Assembly (NCBI RefSeq): GCF_002135415.1
Contig: NZ_NEGJ01000012.1
Location: 37,897 to 101,896, forward strand
DNA: 64,000 nt
From: Acinetobacter sp. ANC 3832
GTDB lineage: Bacteria; Pseudomonadota; Gammaproteobacteria; Pseudomonadales; Moraxellaceae
Direction of reading: 5' to 3'
The notes beneath the pieces are model-generated. The model was not told where the DNA came from, searched no databases, and was given only the letters and a program-made list of their open reading frames with translations. Of this stretch, positions 45,655 to 53,184 are shown piece after piece. The position numbers and the translations under genes were made by a program. Each line of letters begins with the position of its first letter. Position 1 is the first letter of the stretch.

Positions 45655-46641
45655 TTAAATAACAAAAATTGATGAACCTATTGTTTTACGTGCTTCTAAA
45701 TCACGATGTGCTTGGACTGCATCTGCTAATGCATAACGTTGATTAATTTCAATTTTGATACGTCCACTACTCACATGATCAAACAGCTCATTTGCCAATG
45801 CTTTCTTCTCAGCAGGGTCAGCAATATAATCGGCTAAAGCGGGACGGGTAACATAAAGTGAGCCTTTCAACGCCAGTAAAACAGGATCAAAAGCAGGAAT
45901 CGGACCTGAAGCAGTACCGACACAAACCAATAAACCACGACGTTTTAATGAGTCTAAAGAACCCATAAAAGTATCTTTACCCACACTATCAAACACCACA
46001 TTCACACCGACACCTTTGGTCAATTCACGGACACGTTCAGCAACATTTTCATGGCTATAATTAATCACATGATCACAACCATGTGCCCGTGCGACAGCCG
46101 CTTTTTCTTCTGATGAAGTTGTACCAATCACTGTTAAACCCAGTAATTTCGCCCATTGTGAAACGATCAATCCAACACCACCTGCAGCGGCATGTAATAG
46201 AATCGTATCGCCTGCTTTAAAGTCATAAATGCGTCGCATCAAATAAGATGCAGTTAGCCCACGCATTGTCATCGCAGCCGCTGTTTCACAAGAAATGCCT
46301 TCAGGTAATTTAATTAAGGCATTGGCAGGAACTAAACGTTCTTCGCTATATGCACCCAAAGTATTGATAAAACCTGTATAAGTCACACGATCACCGACAA
46401 CAAGATCAGTAATACCCTCACCCACAGCTTCTACTACACCTGAAGCTTCCACACCCATACCATTTGGTAGCGGAATTTGATAAGTACCATTACGGAAATA
46501 AGTATCAGCATAATTTAAACCAACTGCGACATGACGTAGACGTACTTCTCCCAATCCAGGGTTACCCACTTCTACATCTTCATAACGCATTACGTCAGGT
46601 GTTCCTGTTTCATAGAAACGTACAGCTTTAGTCAAAGTCAT
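45655..46641 (-). CDS. Zinc-free MDR quinone oxidoreductase-like enzyme (QorA-like)
   Basis: About 328-aa MDR enzyme. It shows AVRFYETGTPDVMRYEDVEVG, GLNYADTYFRNGTY, GMGVEASGVVEAVGEG and the cofactor motif LLHAAAGGVGLIVSQWAKLLG. It ends with RKTIGSSIFVI. These features place it with NADPH:quinone reductase / enoyl reductase-like proteins. The reading frame begins at a TTG (46686); ATGs at 46653 and 46641 are better, and 46641 fits the family N-terminus. It is the first cistron behind site D, 37 bp before tauD. Reduction of an enone or quinone intermediate is possible. Confidence 0.85.
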   Translation of the reverse strand: MTLTKAVRFYETGTPDVMRYEDVEVGNPGLGEVRLRHVAVGLNYADTYFRNGTYQIPLPNGMGVEASGVVEAVGEGITDLVVGDRVTYTGFINTLGAYSEERLVPANALIKLPEGISCETAAAMTMRGLTASYLMRRIYDFKAGDTILLHAAAGGVGLIVSQWAKLLGLTVIGTTSSEEKAAVARAHGCDHVINYSHENVAERVRELTKGVGVNVVFDSVGKDTFMGSLDSLKRRGLLVCVGTASGPIPAFDPVLLALKGSLYVTRPALADYIADPAEKKALANELFDHVSSGRIKIEINQRYALADAVQAHRDLEARKTIGSSIFVI

Positions 46642-46806
46642 TTTTAAATCCATCTTTTGGTTTTTATTCAGTGCTTGCAAGCGCAATAACCCAAACTACA
46701 ACACTCTGGATATACGCCACTTTACATATGACGACGCATACTTATCCTTTAACGACAACAGTATTGTTTTGGGTGGCACTGTGTTAAATGTCATCCATTG
46801 CTTCTA

Positions 46807-46872
46807 CCTATAAATTACAGACGGATAGATATAGGTTTTTGTCCTTAAGTCATCCAAATTTGTCTTTAGGTC
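46807..46872 (-). promoter_or_regulatory. Regulon site D: direct repeats plus -10, Qor-TauD-BKACE2 operon promoter
   Basis: Distal GACCTAAAGACAAA (46872-46859) and proximal GACTTAAGGACAAA (46851-46838) are 21 bp apart, with GAT directly before the proximal GAC as in sites C and E. Twenty-five bp on lies TATAGG (46812-46807). Confidence 0.82.
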
Positions 46873-47289
46873 ACTATTACTTATTCTTTTTTTTAATGAC
46901 TCATATTTTGATTACTACTTAATAAGAAGAATTAATAATAAAATAAATAGCTTAAGTACTTTTTGACTTGTCATAGAGGTTTTTTTTATAAACGAATATG
47001 GCATAAAAATTTGAATAAAAAGATAAATCCCGCATGAAAATAAAATTCAGAATAGGAAGAGTAAATTTTTTAATATATTTAAAAATCAAAGTATTAAAAT
47101 GAAAAATATGAAATAAATTAAGTAGGGATATATTCACCCTATACCATGAATCCTGAATAAATAAAGCGAGAATCTAAGTGATATTTTTATATTTGATTGA
47201 TGGTTAAAGCTTCAATATTTCAAACTTTAATTGATCAAACTCATTAGAAATACATGTATATAAAACACAAAAAATAAATAAGAATTAGT

Positions 47290-47355
47290 GACCTAAAGAC
47301 AAATTAAGATGACACAAAGACAAAAAAAAGCATCGATTCACTTATATCTTAGCTA
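47290..47355 (+). promoter_or_regulatory. Regulon site E: direct repeats, pcaIJ promoter
   Basis: Distal GACCTAAAGACAAA (47290-47303) and proximal GACACAAAGACAAA (47311-47324) are 21 bp apart. The hexamer 25 bp further is TAGCTA (47350-47355), a poor -10, so the promoter position is less certain than at A-D. Confidence 0.7.
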
Positions 47356-47580
47356 AACAGCTAAAACATGATTTTTAGAACAATTGGATCAAGATAATTT
47401 GAATTATTTTTGGAAAAGTAGAATACATCATGATTCCTCAATCATATCTATCTTTATTCATTTCGCTAGACATCTTGCATCAGTATCTACAACCTCTTTG
47501 ATTTTCTATTGAGCAGTGAAACTCAAAAGCTTTATGTAAGAAATCTACTATTTATACATTATACAAATGGAGTTGTTTTT

Positions 47581-48276
47581 GTGATTGATAAAACCTCAGC
47601 TTTATTAATGGAAGCACTGTCCCAAATTAAAGATGGCTCAACAATCATGATCAGTGGGTTTGGTACAGCAGGTCAGCCAGCCGAACTCATTTATGGTTTA
47701 GTCGAATTAGGTCTGAAAGACTTGGTCATTATTAATAACAATGCCAGTAATGGTGAATATGGGCTGGCCCAACTGCTTAAAGCAGGTGCTGTTCGAAAAC
47801 TCATTTGTTCTTTCCCACGTCAAGCTGATTCTTATATTTTTGATGAATTATATCGTGCAGGAAAAATTGAATTAGAACTCGTTCCTCAAGGTAATCTTGC
47901 TTGTCGCATTCAAGCTACGGGGATGGGACTCGGTCCTATTTATACACCCACGGGTTTTGGAACATTATTAGCCGAAGGTAAACCGACACTGAATTATGAG
48001 GGTAAAGATTTTGTTTTAGAAAATCCTATCCATGCTGACTTTGCATTAATTAAAGCGCAACAAGGTGATCGTTGGGGAAATTTGGTCTATCGAAAAGCTG
48101 CTCGTAACTTCGGTCCAATTATGGCAATGGCGGCTGATTGTACAATTGCACAAGTCTCTGAAGTGATTGAACTTGGTCAGTTAGATCCTGAACACATCAT
48201 TACCCCAGGTATTTTTGTTCAACACGTTATTCAAGTTACACCTGAACAATCATCAGCATTGGAGATTTTAAAATGA
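47581..48276 (+). CDS. pcaI: 3-oxoacid (3-oxoadipate-type) CoA-transferase subunit A
   Basis: About 231-aa alpha subunit of a family I CoA-transferase, moving CoA from succinyl-CoA to a 3-oxo acid. It closely resembles the PcaI/CatI proteins of Acinetobacter (DGSTIMISGFGTAGQPAELI, CSFPRQADSYIFDELYRAGK, LVPQGNLACRIQA). I place the start at the GTG at 47581, which follows GGAG at 8 bp and gives the family N-terminus VIDKTSALLMEAL; the open frame to 47509 adds an unrelated 24-residue tail. It overlaps pcaJ by 4 bp. No other pca or cat gene is nearby; the regulon context suggests acetoacetate or a related keto acid as an alternative substrate. Confidence 0.9.
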   Translation: MIDKTSALLMEALSQIKDGSTIMISGFGTAGQPAELIYGLVELGLKDLVIINNNASNGEYGLAQLLKAGAVRKLICSFPRQADSYIFDELYRAGKIELELVPQGNLACRIQATGMGLGPIYTPTGFGTLLAEGKPTLNYEGKDFVLENPIHADFALIKAQQGDRWGNLVYRKAARNFGPIMAMAADCTIAQVSEVIELGQLDPEHIITPGIFVQHVIQVTPEQSSALEILK

Positions 48277-48929
48277 GCTATACAAAATTAAGTCGTGACC
48301 AAATTGCTGAACGTGTGGCACAAGATATTCCAGATGGTGCTTACGTCAATTTAGGCATTGGTTTACCCACCAAAATTTCAAAATATTTACCTGCCGATAA
48401 AGATGTATTTTTACATTCTGAAAATGGAATTTTAGCTTTTGGCCCCCCTCCTAAAAAAGAAGATGAAGATTCTGAATTAATTAATGCAGGTAAAGAATTT
48501 GTGACGTTACTGAAAGGTGGCGCTTATTTTCATCATGGCGATTCATTTGCCATCATGCGTGGCGGACACTTAGATATTTGCGTACTTGGTGCATTTCAAG
48601 TTGCAGAAAATGGCGATCTAGCAAATTGGCATACGGGTGCTACTGATGCAATTCCTGCAGTCGGCGGAGCAATGGACTTGGCAATTGGTGCTAAAAAAGT
48701 TTTTGTAACTACAGACCATGTCACTAAAAATGGTGAACCTAAGATTGTCGCGGAATTAACCTATCCTGCAACGGGCTTGAAATGTGTAGACCGTATTTAT
48801 ACTGATTTATGTGTAATCGATGTAACAACTGAAGGTTTACAAGTCATTGAAAAAGTTGAAGGGTTAAGTTTTGAAGAGTTACAGACGATGACTGGAACAA
48901 GATTAATCGATAAGACGTTGAGTAAATAA
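48273..48929 (+). CDS. pcaJ: 3-oxoacid (3-oxoadipate-type) CoA-transferase subunit B
   Basis: 218-aa beta subunit with the catalytic Glu in FLHSENGILAFGPPP (SENG motif). VNLGIGLPTKISKYL near the start, GGHLDICVLGAFQVAENGDLANW and AIGAKKVFVTTDHVTKNGEPK are typical of PcaJ. The ATGA overlap with pcaI ensures equal translation of the two subunits. A hairpin terminator follows. Behind site E, so likely induced together with both BKACE operons. Confidence 0.92.
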   Translation: MSYTKLSRDQIAERVAQDIPDGAYVNLGIGLPTKISKYLPADKDVFLHSENGILAFGPPPKKEDEDSELINAGKEFVTLLKGGAYFHHGDSFAIMRGGHLDICVLGAFQVAENGDLANWHTGATDAIPAVGGAMDLAIGAKKVFVTTDHVTKNGEPKIVAELTYPATGLKCVDRIYTDLCVIDVTTEGLQVIEKVEGLSFEELQTMTGTRLIDKTLSK

Positions 48930-48937
48930 GTTGATCA

Positions 48938-48976
48938 AACCTCCTTGTATTTTCATTTTGGTACAGGGAGTTTTAT
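48938..48976 (+). terminator. Probable terminator of pcaIJ
   Basis: ACCTCCTTGTA pairs imperfectly with TACAGGGAGT over a 12-nt loop and is followed by TTTTAT, 10 bp after the pcaJ stop. Confidence 0.6.
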
Positions 48977-49141
48977 ATAATAATTAAGGCTTAAGAAGTT
49001 AAACAAATTGTTATAAAAACAAAAAATAAACTCTTAAAAATTTCAAATAATATAACGTCAAAACCCTTTCCTAAACATTTATATGCAAAAACTCTAAAAA
49101 TAAAGTCTTAAATTTTAATCAGCTAGGTTTTAAAAGTTAAT

Positions 49142-49160
49142 AATAATTGTTATCATTTAT
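49142..49160 (+). promoter_or_regulatory. Fur box upstream of the PepSY operon
   Basis: AATAATTGTTATCATTTAT matches the 19-bp Fur consensus at 12 positions by my count and lies 40 bp before the first gene of an iron-uptake type operon. Confidence 0.65.
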
Positions 49161-49199
49161 ATTATTGATTTACTTTTACTCTATTTAGACGCCACGCCT

Positions 49200-49553
49200 A
49201 TGAATAGCCAGACTGAACTGCCTACGCTTGATGCGATAGTTTCAAATCCGACTGTATCAAACAAGATTAAATCACGGGCTTCGCTCATGACTTATCGATT
49301 GATGATTTTATATCGCTTCATTTTAGCAATTTTTGGCGGATATATACTCTCTACATTAGTGGCAATTGTCACAGCTCAAGTTTTTGCTGACTACCGCGCT
49401 AGTGCAGTCATGACAGCAACTTTACTCGCATTTACAGTACATTGTTGCGCCTTTATTTGGGTGTTTATGGTGAATAAAACATTAAAAGCAAGTTTAGGAA
49501 TCATTATTCCGAGCATTGTTTTATTTATGATCTCCCAAGTTTTAGGAAAATAG
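49200..49553 (+). CDS. DUF3649 family iron-uptake associated membrane protein
   Basis: 117-aa inner-membrane protein with three predicted helices (FILAIFGGYILSTLVAIVTA, MTATLLAFTVHCCAFIWVFMV, LGIIIPSIVLFMISQVL). It matches the small DUF3649 proteins that precede a PepSY membrane protein and DUF3325 in siderophore-uptake loci. The exact role is unknown. It is the first cistron behind a Fur box; the PepSY gene begins 2 bp after its stop. No TonB-dependent receptor gene is adjacent, though many such operons have one. Confidence 0.82.
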   Translation: MNSQTELPTLDAIVSNPTVSNKIKSRASLMTYRLMILYRFILAIFGGYILSTLVAIVTAQVFADYRASAVMTATLLAFTVHCCAFIWVFMVNKTLKASLGIIIPSIVLFMISQVLGK

Positions 49554-49554
49554 A

Positions 49555-51306
49555 ATGAGAGTCGATAGTAAAGTTGAGGGTCCTCGTCAGTCCATGTCTT
49601 GGCTACATACATGGGCGAGTTTAATTCTAGGATGGTTACTTTATGCTATTTTCCTAACAGGAACCCTTAGTTTTTTTCAAAATGAAATCTCTGTGTGGAT
49701 GAAGCCTGAGCTTCATCAATCAATTCCAAGTCAGTCACAAGTTCAGCAAACTCAAGTTGCGTTGAATTATCTTCAAAAAAATTATCCAAATGCTGGGAGT
49801 TGGAATATTCAACTCCCCAATTCAAGACAAACCACAACCGAAATTAATATTCGAAAACAAGGCGAAGATTTAAATGCGCGACGTGGTGGAGAGCGAATTA
49901 CATTAGACAGTGCTACAGGGGCAGTACTTAAAGCACGTGAAACACGCGGTGGTAGTTTCTTGTATCGCTTTCACTTCGAACTTTATGGTTTACCACGTAT
50001 TTGGGCACGTTGGATTGTTGGCTTAGCCACCATGTTAATGCTTGTTGCCATTATTAGTGGTGTGATTACACATAAAAAAATCTTTAAAGATTTCTTTACA
50101 TTTCGCTCAGGTAAAGGTCAGCGTTCTTGGTTAGATGCACATAATGCCACAGCTGTTTTCGCACTGCCCTTTCATATTATGATCACTTTTAGCGGCTTAC
50201 TATTGCTTATGTTTACTCTCATGCCTTGGGGAATCAACCAAGTGTATGAAAGTCGTCAAGAGTTTTTACAAGATCAAAGAACGACAACGGCTCAGCAAAA
50301 TAAACAACGATCCGAAGGTCGTGACAATCAGGCTCAGGGAGAACAATCTACACGCCAAGGAAATCGTGGTTCAAATCATGAAGGGCAAAAAAATCAACAT
50401 GGTGAGGGACGAGAGCGACAAGGCGATCAGAAGCAGATACAAGCTGCCCCACTTACTGATTTAGCACCCATGCTGACCTATGCTCAATCGCAATGGAAAG
50501 ACAATCCAATTGCATCCATCAATATTATTGCTCCCAATACAAATAAAGCCACAGTAGAGCTCAAAGCGCTCTATTCTGAAAGTTTAGTCACACGCAATAT
50601 TATGCCAAGCTTTAAATTTAATGGCGTAACAGGGCAAATAGAGAGAAAGGACAATGTTTCACAGCAAACGTCAGTTCCAATGGGCATTTATAATGTTGTG
50701 ACTGTTCTTCATGAAGCACGTGGTGTAGATTTGGCTTTACGCTGGTTGTTGTTTGTCTCAGGTGTCTTTGGCACCCTTATGGTCGCAACTGGGCTTATTT
50801 TATGGTGTGTAAAACGTGCACCTCAACAGCAGAAACAAGGCTATAAATCTTTCGGATATCGTTTGGTTGAAGTCACCAATATTGCAGCTATTATTGGCTT
50901 ACCGATTGCCTGTGCAGCATATTTTTATGCGAACCGTTTTATTCCTGCTGAAATGGATATGCGTCTGAATTGGGAAATTCGTATTTTCTTTATCGTATGG
51001 TTACTCAGTATTATTCATGCAAGTTTTAGAGTTCATAAACAGGCATGGCTTGAACAACTCATGTTTGCTTCTATTGCCTTTGCACTGTTACCGATCATCA
51101 ACTTTATGACAGGTGGTCAAGCCATTTGGAACAGTATTGCAAATGATCAATGGATGATTGCAACTTTTGATTTAATGTCATGGTTGCTGGCAATTTTATT
51201 CCTTTATTCCTTTTATAAAGTGAAAAAGCATCAGGGCTTAGCAACTAAAAAAGGCAAATCAACAACAATTACTTCTAATGTGGTAGCTAAGGAGATTGAA
51301 ACATGA
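49555..51306 (+). CDS. PepSY-associated membrane protein (iron/siderophore utilisation)
   Basis: 583-aa inner-membrane protein of the PepSY_TM family, related to FoxB/PiuB-type proteins thought to reduce or release siderophore iron. Helices lie at about 16-42, 150-172, 205-228, 385-412, 440-462 and further to the C-terminus. WLHTWASLILGWLLYAIFLTGTLSFF is the family start. His in AHNATAVFALPFHIMITFSG could be a heme or metal ligand. Residues about 242-297 form a Gln/Asn/Gly/Arg-rich low-complexity insert in a periplasmic loop, unusual in length. It overlaps the DUF3325 start by 4 bp. Confidence 0.85.
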   Translation: MRVDSKVEGPRQSMSWLHTWASLILGWLLYAIFLTGTLSFFQNEISVWMKPELHQSIPSQSQVQQTQVALNYLQKNYPNAGSWNIQLPNSRQTTTEINIRKQGEDLNARRGGERITLDSATGAVLKARETRGGSFLYRFHFELYGLPRIWARWIVGLATMLMLVAIISGVITHKKIFKDFFTFRSGKGQRSWLDAHNATAVFALPFHIMITFSGLLLLMFTLMPWGINQVYESRQEFLQDQRTTTAQQNKQRSEGRDNQAQGEQSTRQGNRGSNHEGQKNQHGEGRERQGDQKQIQAAPLTDLAPMLTYAQSQWKDNPIASINIIAPNTNKATVELKALYSESLVTRNIMPSFKFNGVTGQIERKDNVSQQTSVPMGIYNVVTVLHEARGVDLALRWLLFVSGVFGTLMVATGLILWCVKRAPQQQKQGYKSFGYRLVEVTNIAAIIGLPIACAAYFYANRFIPAEMDMRLNWEIRIFFIVWLLSIIHASFRVHKQAWLEQLMFASIAFALLPIINFMTGGQAIWNSIANDQWMIATFDLMSWLLAILFLYSFYKVKKHQGLATKKGKSTTITSNVVAKEIET

Positions 51307-51644
51307 TTTGGTTTTTACTCATTTGGTCTCTAAGTAGCTTAGGCTTTATTGCCCTAGCAAGCAGTATGTCTAAACATCAAAAACAAATTTTTGGTTATGA
51401 ACTTAATACGCAGAAGACACGTATTGCTCTCGTAATCGGTTGGTCATGTTTGATTCTTAGCTTAATTGCATGTATCTGGCAAAGTAATGTCAGCATTGGA
51501 ATGAGCTATTGGATCGGTGCTTTAACCTTGGTTGCTTTAGTCGTTGCCTATGCTTTAACTTATTTTGCAAATAAAATGAAAATTCTTGTTCTAGGATGCA
51601 TCATCATTCTGATCATCAGTATCTTGCTAGAATTTCTCTTATAA
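51303..51644 (+). CDS. DUF3325 family membrane protein
   Basis: 113-aa protein with three or four hydrophobic helices (IWFLLIWSLSSLGFIALASSM, IALVIGWSCLILSLIACIW, YWIGALTLVALVVAYALTYF, ILVLGCIIILIISILLEFLL). It matches the DUF3325 proteins that end PepSY iron operons. ATGA overlap with the PepSY gene shows coupling. Terminator directly after. Function unknown. Confidence 0.8.
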   Translation: MIWFLLIWSLSSLGFIALASSMSKHQKQIFGYELNTQKTRIALVIGWSCLILSLIACIWQSNVSIGMSYWIGALTLVALVVAYALTYFANKMKILVLGCIIILIISILLEFLL

Positions 51645-51680
51645 CGTCAATCTAAGTTCAGAGATAAAGCTATCCTTTTA

Positions 51681-51714
51681 TAAAAGACGAGTGATGTAAA
51701 TAATTCGTCTTTTA
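51681..51714 (+). terminator. Intrinsic terminator of the DUF3649-PepSY-DUF3325 operon
   Basis: TAAAAGACGA pairs with TCGTCTTTTA over a 14-nt loop and is followed by a T-rich tract. Confidence 0.8.
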
Positions 51715-51764
51715 TTTTGCTCATAATCATCATTTGTTAGTCGATTTAGAGTGAAATTTTAGAC

Positions 51765-51867
51765 AAAAAAAATCTTGTTATTTGGGGAATAAATAACAAG
51801 ATTCTAAATTACAACATTTGGTGTTTTTTTATTATTTTATTTTAAAAGAAGTTCTAATGCTCCCTTG
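51765..51867 (-). ncRNA. Candidate small RNA 1 (about 100 nt)
   Basis: No ORF. On the minus strand TTGAAA (51901-51896), a 16-bp spacer and a perfect TATAAT (51879-51874) predict a start near 51867. A 13-bp perfect hairpin (51771-51803, AATCTTGTTATTT and its complement, 7-nt loop) followed by eight T ends the unit at 51765. The predicted RNA is about 100 nt with a GGGAG segment near its 5' end and an A/U-rich middle. No annotated gene could use this terminator: the nearest upstream minus-strand gene ends 0.6 kb away, beyond two other terminators. Confidence 0.6.
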
Positions 51868-52064
51868 ATTTGAATTATATGACTTATTTCACATTTTTCA
51901 ACAATAAAATTTAGTGAATCACGCTTTATATTACTTTTTTATATCAACCAATATGTATTTTCTTTTTTAACCATTGGTATAACTTAGATGATACGGATCT
52001 CCTTGTAATTTTAGGTTATCTTACAGAAAATTTCTCTTATACAAAAAAACTCTAAATGAAAGGC

Positions 52065-52146
52065 AAAAAAAACCTCATGCAAAAAGGTTGCATGAGGACT
52101 AAAAACTAGAGAGAGAATAAAAAAGAAACTACAGCGTCTCGATATA
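52065..52146 (-). ncRNA. Candidate small RNA 2 (about 80 nt)
   Basis: On the minus strand a consensus TTGACA (52181-52176), an exact 17-bp spacer and TATGAT (52158-52153) predict a start near 52146. A perfect 10-bp hairpin, CCTCATGCAA and TTGCATGAGG with a 5-nt loop (52073-52097), followed by eight T, ends the unit. The 5' half is pyrimidine-rich (TTTCTTTTTTATTCTCTCTC) and has no ORF. Near-ideal promoter and terminator 80 bp apart without coding capacity make a trans-acting, Hfq-type sRNA the best explanation. Confidence 0.75.
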
Positions 52147-52352
52147 CATATAATCATATATATGTTTATATCTTATGTCAAATATTTTACTGTAAATAAA
52201 TTGAACTTTGCTGAATAAAAATTAAATAGATTACAAGTAATAAGCTAAATGAATTTATAGTTCAAAATTAAAAATATACAAGACACTGATTTTAAAAAAT
52301 ATATAAACCAGTGGGTTTTTAAGCTTAAAATGACAGTGCTAGAACAAAAAAA

Positions 52353-52380
52353 GCTAGTCTCATTTGGATATAAGACTAGC
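52353..52380 (-). terminator. Intrinsic terminator, minus strand
   Basis: GCTAGTCT and AGACTAGC form an 8-bp stem over a 12-nt loop, followed on the minus strand by seven T. It lies 124 bp beyond the 52504-52989 gene and probably ends that transcript; I see no good promoter for a separate RNA. Confidence 0.6.
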
Positions 52381-52503
52381 GATCCTAAAAATTTAGAAAG
52401 CAGAGAATTAATACTATTTCATCAGATTAATTTTTATAGAACGCACTTAAAGTATTCAATACTCAATAAAAATTAGTATTAAATGCTTTACTCTTAAAAT
52501 CTT

Positions 52504-52989
52504 TTAAGTCGTTTTTTTAGCTATATTATCTAAAACCATAGAACAAGCTTTTTGCTTAATTCCTTTTTCAAACTTAAAAATGCTGATTAAACGCGACGTA
52601 ATACTGGCCCTCTTATAGTTTCCATTTGTATCAAAATTCTTTTCAATCGTGACAAATGTAGGTGTTTCACATTCAAACATATATTCTATATAGGCATATG
52701 AAGCATTACCCGTTTTTATATTTCTAGAAACCAAGTAACCAACAGCCCCTACTTTATTGATTTGAGCACTTTTGCCATCAAAAGATTTCTCACGAAATGT
52801 TGCTTGAATATATTCCGTACTCTCCGCTTCAAAACGTTGAACATCAAAATCTAAAAAATCAGGATCTTGTTTAGCCTTTGTTACTTTTTCTACAAACTTA
52901 ACCACATCTATCGAGGTAGGTAGCACATTTGTACTTGCAAAACCTTGTGTACAAATTGCTAATGTTAGAATTGGTAATATTTTTTTCAT
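52504..52989 (-). CDS. Small exported protein of unknown function
   Basis: About 161 aa. A Sec signal peptide (KKILPILTLAICTQGFAS) is clear and predicts a periplasmic mature protein of about 140 aa. The rest (FVEKVTKAKQDPDFLDFDVQRF, VGAVGYLVSRNI, YIEYMFECETPTFVTIEKNF, QKACSMVLDNI) shows no family I recognise; the two Cys could form a disulfide. The frame opens at 53013, but MMKK at 52989 gives the normal signal-peptide start. Monocistronic, between a sRNA-bearing region and a solute-binding-like gene. Confidence 0.65.
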   Translation of the reverse strand: MKKILPILTLAICTQGFASTNVLPTSIDVVKFVEKVTKAKQDPDFLDFDVQRFEAESTEYIQATFREKSFDGKSAQINKVGAVGYLVSRNIKTGNASYAYIEYMFECETPTFVTIEKNFDTNGNYKRASITSRLISIFKFEKGIKQKACSMVLDNIAKKTT

Positions 52990-53184
52990 CATTTCAATTA
53001 TTAACTTGATCAAAGTAAATCAATACTAACATTAATTTTTGCGTTAATTCAGTTAGATAGTTTTCTAAATCACCTACTTATAAAACTTACCCCCTATCAA
53101 ATTAAAATAAGTTATTGAATTCATTTTTATGAACGGTACTTTATCAATACACGTCCACACAATATAAAGCTTAAACCCAACTAT

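Larger units (their letters stand above)
46642..47580. other. Large divergent control region between the TauD operon and pcaIJ
   Basis: About 0.9 kb without genes, very AT-rich. It holds two regulon sites in opposite orientation, site D at 46807-46872 and site E at 47290-47355, each facing its own transcription unit. The roughly 400 bp between them contain no ORF with coding character and no structure I can identify. Confidence 0.7.

Noticed and set aside
46952..47137. 61-aa minus-strand ORF in the divergent control region
   Set aside because: Composition is Phe/Lys/Asn/Ile-rich as expected from random AT-rich DNA, there is no ribosome site and it lies between two regulatory sites.
47509..47580. 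Longer N-terminus of pcaI
   Set aside because: The extra 24 residues are not part of the family N-terminus, whereas the GTG at 47581 has a good ribosome site and the expected protein start.
52353..52503. Third small RNA in the 52-kb intergenic region
   Set aside because: The hairpin with T-run is real, but the only promoter-like sequence nearby has a 15-bp spacer and the gene at 52504-52989 ends close upstream, so it is more simply that gene's terminator.
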